Below, in pieces: positions 16,579 to 25,656 of a DNA stretch of 64,000 bases. The first letter of the stretch is position 1. Each line of letters opens with the position of its first letter. Source of the stretch: Bacteriovoracaceae bacterium. GTDB taxonomy: Bacteria > Bdellovibrionota > Bacteriovoracia > Bacteriovoracales > Bacteriovoracaceae. Under the pieces are notes generated by a model. That model was not told the DNA's origin and did not search any database. It was given only the letters and a program-made list of their open reading frames with translations. The stretch spans positions 124,001 through 188,000 of the forward strand of contig CANFHC010000001.1 of assembly GCA_947446575.1 (NCBI GenBank). The letters run 5' to 3'. A program made the position numbers and the translations under genes.

Positions 16579-19134
16579 ATGATAATGAAAAAAATTTTAA
16601 TTATCGTTCTTTCTATTCAACTCCTTCTTCCAGGACTTGCCTACTCGAAGGCACCAATTCCAAATGCCTCGGCCAGTGTTGACTGTCGTAAGGATAAGCA
16701 AATTGAAACCTATACTCGCCTATGCCATAGCATAGACGACATATTATGCAAAGGAACTCCCGATCGTATTCGCAGGTCATGTGACGAAAAAGAACAAACA
16801 ATAATTCACTCTGGAATGACCGCTACTGAGGTTTATGATTTCGCAAAAGGATGTATGAAGTCAGCGGCAACTTCATTCGTGGAATTTTTTACTAAATTTT
16901 TGCCTGATCTTTGTAAAGCAATTTGGGATTTATCTAAAGATGCTTACCATGCTGCCACATCTCCTGGTTTTTTTGCCAGCATAAAAGGAGCTTATGAGTC
17001 TGCTCGTTCGATGACTGCTGATGTTTATGAGTCAATTAAAAAAGATCCTGGTCAATTCTTCAATGAGCTCTGGAACAAAATTACAGATGCTGTTGGACCT
17101 ATGGTTGCTCAATATGATTGTTTGAGTCCCCAAGTAAAAGTAGAAAAAATATGTGGCCTCATTGCTGAATGGGTAATGCCTCCAGCAATACTGGCAAAAG
17201 TCATCGTTCGGGGATCAAAAGCGGCTAAAGAATTAGTGGAGTTAGGTCTCATTGCAAAGCTCGGACAAAGTAGAGCTCTTAGCGCAATTGAAGAATTTGA
17301 ACATGCGCCCAAAATCTCACTGAAAGAATCAAGAGAACTATTTAATAAATATAAAAAGAATGGATACACTCTTGAAGATTTTAAGCTTATGGATTCAAGA
17401 GGGATGCTACACCAAATAAATCCAGAAGAATTAAAATCTCTAGAAACGATCGATGGCATTAATCAATACGAAAGACTCACTGGGAAATCTAAAAAACCAA
17501 AAACAGAACAAAAAGAGAAATCATCTAAGCCTTCCGTGCAACAGAAGGTGGATCCGAATCCACAGATGAATGCTTTCAAATTAAAATACAGCAAGGAGCT
17601 TAAACTAGCCTCGAATGCCAATAGAGATTTTATCCAGTTTATGGAAAAAGATGGTGCAACAACAGCAAAAGACACTCTTTATTTCGATGTCGAAAACTCT
17701 GTACAAAAAACATTGAACGATCAGGTTTTTGTAGAGAAAACAGCAGTAGATTCAATTAATAATTCATTCTTTGAAAAATTTAATGCAAACTTGAGAGAAA
17801 ATCCAGAACTTGTGTCTCGCCTTGAAGGAGAATATAAGGACTACAAGTCATATCGTTTGCGTCTTAAATTAAACCCCGGTGATGATCCTAAAAAATACGA
17901 AGCAATGCTCGCTGAACTTTATAAAAAAACAAGTGATGAGTTTCTTCATGATCCTCTACTCATTGATGTCGCAAAAACAATCCCACCTCGTATAGATAAT
18001 ATTGTAGATCCAAAAACCTGGTTTCTCGCCGGGGCCGGAGACAATGCACTTGAAGCTAATATGGCCGCAAGAAGCGCACGCAAAACAGCCGGAGAAGGAA
18101 AACCACCCTTAACTCACTTTAGAGAGCATGTCGGTTCACTCAATGCCGAGGTTCAAAGTATAGAGGATATAAGAAACGCTCTTGCATCTAACAAAACGTT
18201 ACTCGAAAAAAAAATCTTAGAGAAAACCCATGATGGGAAAATCATCCCGTCAAAATTGATGATTGGTATTTTGAGAAAAATTAAACCTAATGACTTCTCT
18301 ACAGAGGCAGATTTCTTGAAAAAAGTTGCCGAGAAGACAAAAGAAATTTCTGGAACCACAATTGATGAAGAAACATCGCGTGCGTTGGCTCAATATTTTT
18401 TAAAAGTTGATGCGCTTTCTCCTCCGCTCTTTGCAACTGAGCGAGTTGTTATCGATTTAAATAAAGCAAATAATGGACTTATCTCTGTCGATTTCGCAGG
18501 TATAGGTGTGGATAATATTTATGAACAAATGAAATCCCTTACACTCGTCGATTATAAGACTGGAACTGCAGAGTCTCGTCTTCATGAAAGTTTTCAGCGC
18601 ATGCAAGGTGGAGTTAATGAAGTCACTTCACAGATGGATCAAGCCAAAGATACTTTTAGTGCAGCCATAGGAAAATTAAAAGATGAAAAGGGTAAGCCAC
18701 AATTTTCAGGTGATGATGGAATTCACATGCCTACTCGTGCTTTGACGACTGAACAAAAAACGGAGCTCGTTCACGATCTCTCTAAGCTTGGAGATCCTGC
18801 CAAATATCGAATTACTTTTGTTTCTACACATTTCCCTGGTGGTGAAGTCATTCCAGCGGCTGAGAGATCACAACGAATCGTTCGTGCTGAAAGTTTAGAA
18901 AAAGAATTGCGAACAAAAATTATTGGCGCTGATAAAATTTCTGAAGTGAATGCAAAAACATTCATAACAGCCATTGATTACGTCCCCGAAAAAAGAGGTG
19001 GTGTTTTTAATTTAATACTAAGTGGGAGAAATTTGTCCGGTAAGGAATTAAAAAGAATTGAAGATGCCTTTAGGTCTTCAATTAATATTGATCGCGGTGA
19101 AAAATTCGGCAAAATTATTATTAAGACTTATTAA
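16579..19134 (+). CDS. Large exported protein carrying the Y-x-C-x-S-P-x-V-K motif, unknown
   Basis: 851 residues. Signal peptide (about 1-23, cleavage near Y-S-K-A), then a Cys-rich segment (Cys near 36, 49, 57, 69, 92, 112). The motif Y179-D-C181-L-S-P-Q-V-K-V-E-K-I-C192 is followed by a hydrophobic stretch (to about 225). A Lys/Ser/Pro linker (about 305-330) leads to a long, mostly helical C-terminal region of some 520 residues with segments such as FLAGAGDNALEANMAARSAR and STHFPGGEVIPAAERSQR. No known enzyme motif is recognised. The modular layout (Cys-rich head, linker, large tail) recalls secreted effector or toxin proteins, but nothing proves it. The 44493-46223 product shares the Y-x-C motif. 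Confidence 0.8.
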   Translation: MIMKKILIIVLSIQLLLPGLAYSKAPIPNASASVDCRKDKQIETYTRLCHSIDDILCKGTPDRIRRSCDEKEQTIIHSGMTATEVYDFAKGCMKSAATSFVEFFTKFLPDLCKAIWDLSKDAYHAATSPGFFASIKGAYESARSMTADVYESIKKDPGQFFNELWNKITDAVGPMVAQYDCLSPQVKVEKICGLIAEWVMPPAILAKVIVRGSKAAKELVELGLIAKLGQSRALSAIEEFEHAPKISLKESRELFNKYKKNGYTLEDFKLMDSRGMLHQINPEELKSLETIDGINQYERLTGKSKKPKTEQKEKSSKPSVQQKVDPNPQMNAFKLKYSKELKLASNANRDFIQFMEKDGATTAKDTLYFDVENSVQKTLNDQVFVEKTAVDSINNSFFEKFNANLRENPELVSRLEGEYKDYKSYRLRLKLNPGDDPKKYEAMLAELYKKTSDEFLHDPLLIDVAKTIPPRIDNIVDPKTWFLAGAGDNALEANMAARSARKTAGEGKPPLTHFREHVGSLNAEVQSIEDIRNALASNKTLLEKKILEKTHDGKIIPSKLMIGILRKIKPNDFSTEADFLKKVAEKTKEISGTTIDEETSRALAQYFLKVDALSPPLFATERVVIDLNKANNGLISVDFAGIGVDNIYEQMKSLTLVDYKTGTAESRLHESFQRMQGGVNEVTSQMDQAKDTFSAAIGKLKDEKGKPQFSGDDGIHMPTRALTTEQKTELVHDLSKLGDPAKYRITFVSTHFPGGEVIPAAERSQRIVRAESLEKELRTKIIGADKISEVNAKTFITAIDYVPEKRGGVFNLILSGRNLSGKELKRIEDAFRSSINIDRGEKFGKIIIKTY

Positions 19135-19347
19135 ATACATAGAAAAATGGCAGTGGAATTACAAGGCATGACTGAAAAAGTAGTCAGAAAATCTTCTTTT
19201 CTAAACGTCAATTGACTAGCATTACGTACCTTAAGTTTCATTCTATTTTCCAGAAACATCAACAACTTACCAACGATATCAAAGCTCACCCCTGTAAAAA
19301 GCACTCATCTTGAATTTTAAGTCACTTATTAAGTTATAATTTTTGAA

Positions 19348-20004
19348 ATGAAAAATCTTACAATCAAAAAATTAATAAAATTGGCCATTCTTTTGCTATC
19401 GATTTTGTTCATTCAAAGTTGTTCGAGTATTGCTCCTAAAAAAGAACATAAAAAAATTGTTAAAAAACATAAAACTAACATGCCTCCTAACTTTGAAAAC
19501 TTTGACCGCAAGCCATTTCCAAACGAAGCTTTCGTCATCGCAAATATGATTGCGATTGTACAACCTGAAATGGATGGCGATGATAGAGATGATATTGCTT
19601 CTCAAATGTCCAAGGCATTGCAAAAACATAAAGTCGAACCACAAATCATGGTCGCCATAATCGATACTGAAAGTAATTTTCAGCCAGACAAGATTTCGAG
19701 AACTGGAGATGTATCAGTTGCCCAAATCAACGTGGAAATGTGGAATAGAGAATTTACGAGAATGAAGCATGAAATGATTGATAAAGAAAAAGTTAAAATT
19801 GATCAAGAATATGCTCTTACAAAAATGGCTGAGATATTAGCAATAATAAAAAAACGATATTCTAAAAAAGATCATAAGTGGTATGCTCGCTATCATTCCA
19901 ACACTAAGAATCACAAAAAAGATTACTTAAACAAGTTAGAGATTCGTTTGAAAATGCTGGCTTTAGCAAATAATCTCAATACAAAAATTGCTCAAGGAAA
20001 TTAG
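19348..20004 (+). CDS. Lipoprotein with lytic transglycosylase (SLT-like) domain
   Basis: 218 residues. Type II signal peptide with lipobox F-I-Q-S-C25, then a Lys-rich linker. The SLT-like core reads I-D-T-E-S-N-F-Q-P (catalytic Glu in ESxF-like context, about residue 110), G-D-V-S-V-A-Q-I-N in place of the usual GxxGLxQ, and Y-H-S-N-T in place of the YNxG motif. Such enzymes cleave peptidoglycan glycan strands to 1,6-anhydromuramic ends. The GLMQ motif is degenerate, so activity is likely but not certain. Its stop overlaps the convergent glycine-rich lipoprotein by 4 bp. Confidence 0.75.
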   Translation: MKNLTIKKLIKLAILLLSILFIQSCSSIAPKKEHKKIVKKHKTNMPPNFENFDRKPFPNEAFVIANMIAIVQPEMDGDDRDDIASQMSKALQKHKVEPQIMVAIIDTESNFQPDKISRTGDVSVAQINVEMWNREFTRMKHEMIDKEKVKIDQEYALTKMAEILAIIKKRYSKKDHKWYARYHSNTKNHKKDYLNKLEIRLKMLALANNLNTKIAQGN

Positions 20005-20375
20005 TCCCAAGCAAGAACTTGATATCCCTTATTGGCCAAACACTGATTCACAAAACTTCTTTTAACATCCATAGAACTCATACCATTATCGTGAGTTCCA
20101 ACGCCGACTCCAACTCCGACATTACTTGATCCACCAATGCTCACCGCTCCGCCCATCATAGTCCCAAATCCGCGGCTGCCATTTGCTACTTTTTTTCCTT
20201 CGGGTGATTTTAAATACTCATCAGCACTCTTTAAGCATTGATCAATGTCAGCCCTAGCGACTAGTGGGCCTTTTTCTTTAAATACTTCATTTGGATATAA
20301 GGTTGGTCTGCTGTGTGAAGCACAAGCATAGACAAAGAAAGACAGTAAAAAAATAACTACTCTTTTTTTAAACAT
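20001..20375 (-). CDS. Small glycine-rich lipoprotein
   Basis: 124 residues. Lipobox F-V-Y-A-C18. The mature part has one short conserved-looking helix (DIDQCLKSADEYLKSPEGKK), a Gly/Val zipper (GTMMGGAVSIGGSSNVGVGV) that can associate with membranes, then a second Cys-containing helix (SFVNQCLANKGY). Two mature Cys could form a disulphide. It resembles the broad group of glycine-zipper outer-membrane lipoproteins of unknown function. Confidence 0.75.
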   Translation of the reverse strand: MFKKRVVIFLLSFFVYACASHSRPTLYPNEVFKEKGPLVARADIDQCLKSADEYLKSPEGKKVANGSRGFGTMMGGAVSIGGSSNVGVGVGVGTHDNGMSSMDVKRSFVNQCLANKGYQVLAWD

Positions 20376-20527
20376 AAAAAACTTTCTCCTACTTTTTCCT
20401 TCAGGTCAAAATGCATCGGACAAATATCACGTCCGATTAAAATTTAATGAGCTACTTATGGCACTATCTTTGCTCAAGGATCAATGATGGTTAAGACTGA
20501 TTATTTAAAAAAGTTATGGAGGATATA

Positions 20528-20641
20528 ATGGAAAATGTAAAAGATGAAAAAATGGAAGCTCTTGAAAATAAAAATCAATTTTTGTATGATTTCGAAACTA
20601 TGGATCATTTTTATCTCTTTAATACAAAGCTTGAATTATAA
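20528..20641 (+). CDS. Candidate 37-residue small protein
   Basis: MENVKDEKMEALENKNQF then a tail rich in Tyr, Phe and Leu, ending in -TKLEL. The case rests on a near-ideal ribosome-binding site GGAGGA 4 nt before the ATG, in a 370-bp space that would otherwise be empty. Acidic/basic N-terminal half, aromatic C-terminal half, no signal peptide. Stop TAA at 20639-20641. Function unknown. Confidence 0.5.
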   Translation: MENVKDEKMEALENKNQFLYDFETMDHFYLFNTKLEL

Positions 20642-20748
20642 ATTTCATAAATAGGACCATGAATCTTGTATTTTTTTCAATACCCTTGAGTCTGGTTCCA
20701 ATACTGTTAAACTCATTAGAATTAACCTTAACAAGAATTGAGAACATT

Positions 20749-21195
20749 ATGAAAAAGACATTTATCCTGGTCCTTTTGACACTTATCTCTACATCTGGAA
20801 TTGCAGCAGTTATTAAGGGACGTGATAGTGATAATGCCTGCACTCTTTATAAAATTATGCCTTCAGATGCTAAGGGAAAAGTGGCCTTGTCTGAAGGAGA
20901 AGTCGTTATATACTTTAAGGAAGCATATGGTCTTTCATTCACAGAGATGGAAGTCAATTTTGACAATCGTGAAGTGTTAATTCAACCTACAATCAATATT
21001 GTCATGGGATTTAACCTTCCTCTGATTCAGACCAAAGCAGCTATTCCTTCTGATCATGTTGATTTTAACTTTTTAATTAATCAATTAAATCGCAAAATTT
21101 TACTTTTTGAAAAAATTTGTATCACTCAAGACAACAAAATTGCTTATGCGAAAATGTTTGAACAAACACCTGCACCAGAAAGTAAATTGAAATAA
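20749..21195 (+). CDS. Small exported protein, unknown
   Basis: 148 residues from ATG 20749; the frame is open further upstream but the signal peptide (MKKTFILVLLTLISTSGIAA) starts here and TTGAGAA precedes it. The mature part has two Cys (about residues 31 and 124) and a mixed beta pattern, with a Pro-Glu-Ser-Lys tail. No domain recognised. Probably periplasmic. Confidence 0.75.
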   Translation: MKKTFILVLLTLISTSGIAAVIKGRDSDNACTLYKIMPSDAKGKVALSEGEVVIYFKEAYGLSFTEMEVNFDNREVLIQPTINIVMGFNLPLIQTKAAIPSDHVDFNFLINQLNRKILLFEKICITQDNKIAYAKMFEQTPAPESKLK

Positions 21196-21257
21196 ACATT
21201 GGCCATTACACATGAACAAATAGAATTATTTCTCTATGGAAAGTTGGATAAAAGTAC

Positions 21258-21731
21258 TTAGTAGACTTCTAAAATTTTATAATTCCTTAATTCTTTAGGA
21301 GTTTCTACTTCAAAACTTTCACCTTTTTTCAAACCAAGTGCCTCATTTCCAATTGGAGAAAAAACCGAAATAACTAAAACGGCTTGACCGTTAATTGTTA
21401 GCATCGTTCCACCAGAGGTAGAAGTTAAGAAATAATATCTGCTTTGATTATTATATTCTAATAAAGCCAATGATCCCATTTGCAATTGTGTGGATGGGTG
21501 AATTTCTAGATCTTCTAACATTTGAATATCTATTTTTATTTCTTCTACTCGCTTTTGTTGAGCAGAGGCAAGATAAGAAGCTTCAATGGCCCTTGTATCA
21601 TACTTCCCTTCAGATTTTAAATCATCGGCAGTTGCAAGATCTTTAGTTGAATTGGCTGCAGACTCAACATCTTTTAATTCTTTCCGTAAGTTTTCTAAAA
21701 GCGTTTCTAAAATTATCTTTTTATCAAGCAT
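21258..21731 (-). CDS. GreA/GreB-like transcription elongation factor homologue
   Basis: 157 residues from ATG 21731. Layout as in GreA: an N-terminal helical hairpin (about 1-75, with an acidic tip region [19 protein letters not shown]), then an FKBP-like C-terminal domain with the [18 protein letters not shown] element (SPxGxALLGxxxGD in GreA). Gre factors bind in the RNA polymerase secondary channel and stimulate transcript cleavage. The coiled-coil sequence is diverged from canonical GreA, so it may be a specialised paralogue. Its ATG overlaps the MCP stop (ATGCTTGA), implying translational coupling. Confidence 0.75.
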   Translation of the reverse strand: MLDKKIILETLLENLRKELKDVESAANSTKDLATADDLKSEGKYDTRAIEASYLASAQQKRVEEIKIDIQMLEDLEIHPSTQLQMGSLALLEYNNQSRYYFLTSTSGGTMLTINGQAVLVISVFSPIGNEALGLKKGESFEVETPKELRNYKILEVY

Positions 21732-23283
21732 CTGCTTTTTTTCCCTTGAAGATAACAACTAGCTCATCGACCATTAAGCGCAAGTCTGTTGATTTTTCTG
21801 TCAAATCTTTAGAAGACTCAAATGTTTGTGTCGCAATCGTATTATTTTTTTGAGTTGCTTGATCAAGTTGCCCAACTGCCACATTGATCTCAGAAATACC
21901 AATTGCTTGTTCGTTAGAAGCAACTTTAATCTCCTCTACTCTTTTATCTACTTCTTCAATTTTTTTAACTACATCTTCTAGTGATGCTGCACAGACATTG
22001 GCTATGTTTGTGCCTGCAGAAATTTTATCTTTACCCTGATAGACAATTTTTTCTACATTGGATTTAGTTTCTTCGACAATGGCAGAAACTTGTTTAATAC
22101 TTTCATCTAACATCTCTGTTATTTCTTGAGCTGCTTTACCACTCATTTGAGCTAAATTCCCTACTTCTTCTGCAACAACAGCAAAACCTTTTCCTTGCTC
22201 TCCAGCTCTGGCAGCTTCAACTGAAGCATTGAATGAAAGAAGTTTTGTTTGAAAAACGATATCATTAATAACTTTGGTTTTTTCGCCAATGGCAGAAATA
22301 ACTCCAACAATATCTCCAATCTTTTTATTACCTTCATCAACTCTTTGAATAATATCACCTTGGGTTTGATTAATGTCCTCCATAGCAGTTAACATTTTCT
22401 GAACCGACCCTAGTCCGAGATGAGAAGCATCTCTACTTGCAATTGAAAGCTCACGAGATCTATTGGCGTTATCCGTGTTTCTTTGAACCATTGCTGTTAC
22501 TTCGTGAAGCGATGATGCAGTTTCTTGTATGGCTGAAGCTTCTTGAGTCGTTGCATCTGATAGCTCTCTACTTTTCTCAAAAAGATTTCTTGCTGTAGCT
22601 GTTAATTGGTCAGATAAAGAATAAATTGAATCAAACACTTTTGAGGCATTTTTATTTACATTTTCATTTACAAAATAAATTACCACAGAACCAATAAACG
22701 TCCCACTTAATACAAAAATAATAGTAAGCATAGATTCAAAAATTTTTTTCTTATTAATTTCTTCAACAATGGAGCCACTATATTTAGTGGCTAGTTCTTT
22801 GAGTCTAACAAAATTTGCATTTTGCTTCATTCTTACTGGTAGATATTCTTGGCTAAAAAATTCTAATACTTTTACTCTATCCTCGTTAACCATCTCGGCA
22901 ACTTGCGTTTCTTTTTTATCTAATTCATCAGCATCTAATTTTGCCATTTCCTCATTGAGGTCATGAATCTCTTTATTTTCCTTTGTTAAACCCGCTAAAA
23001 CCTCTGAGTATTCACCATATTTTTTGTCTGCCTCTTTTTTCCTTGCTAATTCTGCGGCATTTTTTGGATCGAGTATATAACCACGCAAAGCCTCTGACAT
23101 AGTAACCATCTGAAGCTCTTGAAGGGCGACTGTGTTGGTGATTAAAATTGCACGTTCCAAAGTTTGATCTTTTTTCATGCCTTGCTGATAAATAAATATA
23201 GACACTATGATTGAGCAACCAATCATAGGTATTAAAGAAAATATAATTTTTGCCTTCATAGACAAACGAGTAAATAATTTCAC
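21724..23283 (-). CDS. Methyl-accepting chemotaxis protein
   Basis: 519 residues, GTG start with AAGGAG 6 nt upstream. TM1 about 12-30, a short periplasmic helical sensor (about 31-185, 4HB-like), TM2 about 186-208, and a cytoplasmic methylation/signalling coiled coil. The hairpin tip ([35 protein letters not shown], about 345-380) binds CheA/CheW in known MCPs. The C-terminus lacks an NWETF-like CheR tether. No HAMP domain is obvious after TM2, where the sequence runs directly into a signalling helix. Confidence 0.95.
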   Translation of the reverse strand: MKLFTRLSMKAKIIFSLIPMIGCSIIVSIFIYQQGMKKDQTLERAILITNTVALQELQMVTMSEALRGYILDPKNAAELARKKEADKKYGEYSEVLAGLTKENKEIHDLNEEMAKLDADELDKKETQVAEMVNEDRVKVLEFFSQEYLPVRMKQNANFVRLKELATKYSGSIVEEINKKKIFESMLTIIFVLSGTFIGSVVIYFVNENVNKNASKVFDSIYSLSDQLTATARNLFEKSRELSDATTQEASAIQETASSLHEVTAMVQRNTDNANRSRELSIASRDASHLGLGSVQKMLTAMEDINQTQGDIIQRVDEGNKKIGDIVGVISAIGEKTKVINDIVFQTKLLSFNASVEAARAGEQGKGFAVVAEEVGNLAQMSGKAAQEITEMLDESIKQVSAIVEETKSNVEKIVYQGKDKISAGTNIANVCAASLEDVVKKIEEVDKRVEEIKVASNEQAIGISEINVAVGQLDQATQKNNTIATQTFESSKDLTEKSTDLRLMVDELVVIFKGKKADA

Positions 23284-23548
23284 AGAGAACTCCTTTAATT
23301 TTTATCATTTATCGTCACTTAGAAAGGAAAACTAAATTTAATTATTCTTTATTTATTTATTTGAACGACTGTCAAACTCATCGCGAGAAGTTCGAATTGT
23401 TGACCAATTACCTTCAATCCAAATTGCAATCACTGTCATGGGATTCAATTTGCCCTGACAGACCGGAAATTACTCCTTCTTGTCAGTTGGTTGAGCATTT
23501 TAAAAAGTGAACACCTAAAGATAACTAGCTAATTTCACAGTGCATTCG

Positions 23549-23577
23549 AACTGGATGAGGACTCCTCCAGTTTTTTA
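23549..23577 (+). terminator. Plus-strand intrinsic terminator with no plus-strand gene before it
   Basis: CTGGA-T-GAG-GA-CTC-C-TCCAG imperfect stem followed by six T (23571-23576); the T-run overlaps the stop codon of the convergent minus-strand lipase gene. The region 23284-23574 holds no plausible ORF; it could end a small RNA. The same space has a CTGTCA...TGACAG inverted repeat (23433-23461). Confidence 0.6.
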
Positions 23578-24702
23578 ATCATCTAGTAAAAAATTTTGAA
23601 TTATTTTTTGATTATCTTTGTGAGCAATCATATTTAAGTGTGAATGCTTGGTGGGGATTAATTTTAAATTTAATTTTTTAAAATATTCTAAAGGCCTACC
23701 AGAATCTAGCGTAACTGTGCCATCGCCATCAACAAAACTTTCTTTCTTTGAAAAATCAACTTGTTTTCCTGATAGTTTTAAATTCTCGCTCACAAAGCCC
23801 AACTGAACTGTCTTGTGTCCTTTTCCCCAAGAATATAATAAAGAGAAATCCGAAGGAGGTTGATTCACAATTGGTGCTCGCAGTAGATTGTGAAATTTTT
23901 GAGAACGATTCATACATTCTTCAATAAATTTTCTAGCAGCAAAAAGTTCGTCATCTGAAATAAATTTAAAAATGCCCCACTTGTTTTTTTCCCAAGTTTC
24001 TATTTTGTGTAAATACAGCTGGATCTGCTTTCCCGTTAAACCATCCAAGCCTATATCCTCACCTTCTGGTGGAAGAAACATGTATGATGATTTAAAACTT
24101 GAATAATCACGAGCAGACATTAAATTTTTGTTGATGCCTTTTGTTGTTCCAATTTCCGTATCTCTCAATAAAACCATTAGCCCGTGAAATGGAGCCGCCA
24201 AAAGTGCTGCTTTTTTAAATATTTTCGCTCCTTCCCAATTTTCAATGGCACAATCAACTTCTTGGGCTCCATAGCGAAAATAATAAGACATAAGTAAAGC
24301 ACCGGTACTATGAGCTACGACGTACAGCTCATCATCGGAAGTTAAATCTAAACTTTTTATTTTTTTATCAATTAATTTCAGACTACTGACAAAGTCATCT
24401 CTCCAATCATAAGGAGCATTCTCTATCGTCATAAGATTTTGATCTGCAAATTTTTTTAATTGTCTAAGCGTTTTTCCATAGGAATCAATTTCGGCTAAAA
24501 TTGGAAAAAGGGTTACTTTGTGAAGTATATCGTCCGGCATTAACTCTTCAACGGCTTTTATCTTGGTCCCTGGAACGGTCGTAGGAATTCCTTTTTGACT
24601 AAAGAAAAAATCCCGTAAATTCGCCCAGCGCTTAACCGAAGTCTTTGTTTCGACTAAGGTAGAGCCGTAATATCCTGGGACAAAAAGTATAATTTTTCTC
24701 AT
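23575..24702 (-). CDS. LCAT-like alpha/beta-hydrolase (lipase/acyltransferase family)
   Basis: 375 residues from ATG 24702. Hydrolase fold with N-terminal MRKIILFVPGYYGSTL (oxyanion region), PYDWR motif (about 97-101, typical of the LCAT/PDAT family), nucleophile A-H-S132-T-G, acid in V-D-G-D-G-T-V and His in K-H-S-H-L-N near the C-terminus. Family members hydrolyse or transfer acyl chains of phospholipids or sterol esters. There is no signal peptide, so it is probably cytoplasmic or released by another route. Divergent from the secreted phosphoesterase gene. Confidence 0.8.
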   Translation of the reverse strand: MRKIILFVPGYYGSTLVETKTSVKRWANLRDFFFSQKGIPTTVPGTKIKAVEELMPDDILHKVTLFPILAEIDSYGKTLRQLKKFADQNLMTIENAPYDWRDDFVSSLKLIDKKIKSLDLTSDDELYVVAHSTGALLMSYYFRYGAQEVDCAIENWEGAKIFKKAALLAAPFHGLMVLLRDTEIGTTKGINKNLMSARDYSSFKSSYMFLPPEGEDIGLDGLTGKQIQLYLHKIETWEKNKWGIFKFISDDELFAARKFIEECMNRSQKFHNLLRAPIVNQPPSDFSLLYSWGKGHKTVQLGFVSENLKLSGKQVDFSKKESFVDGDGTVTLDSGRPLEYFKKLNLKLIPTKHSHLNMIAHKDNQKIIQNFLLDD

Positions 24703-24813
24703 AAGCTCAATATAACTCAAATGTTTAATATTGCTGTAACTATTTGTGCCTTGTCAGAGTTCTGTCAAATAAGAGATTCTATGATTTGACTTTCACTAAA
24801 CTGGGTATAAAAA

Positions 24814-25632
24814 ATGAAAAATCTATTCTTAATTTTATTGAGCTTTTTTTCAATCAGCGCTCACGCTCAAAATTTTAATAAAGTATTGGTTATTGTTTTT
24901 GAAAATACTGAGTATGTGAATGCCATTAAACAACCTTTTTTTTCAAGCCTTGCTAAAGAAGGAGCACTCTTAACAAATTTCAAAGCGGCCATTCATCCAT
25001 CGCAAGGAAATTATATTGCGATGATTTCTGGATCTACTTTTAATATCACCAACGATAAACCAATCAACCTGACAGATAATCATATTGGTGATCTTTTAGA
25101 AGAAGTAAAAAAAGATTGGAAAATTTACGCTGAAGATTACCCTGGAAATTGTTTTCTAGGAGCAACTGCTGGTGACTATGCTAGAAAGCACGTTCCATTT
25201 TTAAGTTTTGTAAATGTTCAAAAAACTCCCGCTCGTTGTGCAAAAGTAGTAGAAGGAAAAGCATTCTTTAATGACTTTGATGCCGGCAAGTTGCCAACTT
25301 TTTCAATGTATGTTCCAAATCTAAAAAATGATGGCCATGACACTGGTGTTGCTGTTGGAGATAAATGGTTTAAAAAATCTTTTGATTCAATTCTCCATTC
25401 TCCAAAATTCCCTAAAGACTTGTTAGTTGTAGTAACATTCGACGAAGGAACAACACCTAATAACCAAATTTATACACTGTTATATGGGGCCAACATTGCT
25501 CCAGGTGCAAAGTCAGCTAATGCAAACAACTTCTACACTCTCTTAAAAACTTATGAAGATGAGCTTGGATTGAATTCATTGAATAAGAATGATTTAAGCG
25601 CTCAAAGAATTGACGACGTTTGGAAAAAATAA
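24814..25632 (+). CDS. Secreted phosphoesterase (PF04185-like, acid phosphatase/phospholipase C family)
   Basis: 272 residues. Signal peptide MKNLFLILLSFFSISAHA (cleavage after A-H-A). Alkaline-phosphatase-superfamily core with motifs of the phosphoesterase family: VIVFENTEY (metal ligand region), HPSQGNYIAMISGS (nucleophile region), YVPNLKNDGHDTG (His/Asp metal site) and VVTFDEGT. These enzymes hydrolyse phosphomonoesters or phospholipids outside the cytoplasm. It is compact compared with bacterial phospholipase C proteins and closer in size to acid phosphatases. Its last codons and stop lie within a 13-bp perfect hairpin. Confidence 0.85.
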   Translation: MKNLFLILLSFFSISAHAQNFNKVLVIVFENTEYVNAIKQPFFSSLAKEGALLTNFKAAIHPSQGNYIAMISGSTFNITNDKPINLTDNHIGDLLEEVKKDWKIYAEDYPGNCFLGATAGDYARKHVPFLSFVNVQKTPARCAKVVEGKAFFNDFDAGKLPTFSMYVPNLKNDGHDTGVAVGDKWFKKSFDSILHSPKFPKDLLVVVTFDEGTTPNNQIYTLLYGANIAPGAKSANANNFYTLLKTYEDELGLNSLNKNDLSAQRIDDVWKK

Positions 25633-25645
25633 TTCCAAACGTCGT
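25613..25645. other. 13-bp perfect hairpin over the phosphoesterase stop codon
   Basis: ACGACGTTTGGAA (25613-25625) / TTCCAAACGTCGT (25633-25645), loop of 7 nt containing the TAA stop (25630-25632). It lies between convergent genes. No U-tract follows on either strand. Confidence 0.8.
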
Positions 25646-25656
25646 AAGCCTAAATT

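Noticed and set aside
19135-19347. Possible small ORF and weak hairpin after the 851-residue gene
   Set aside because: Only a 15-codon frame with a badly spaced AAGG; the TGACT/AGTCA stem is 5 bp. Nothing more is seen in this 213-bp space.
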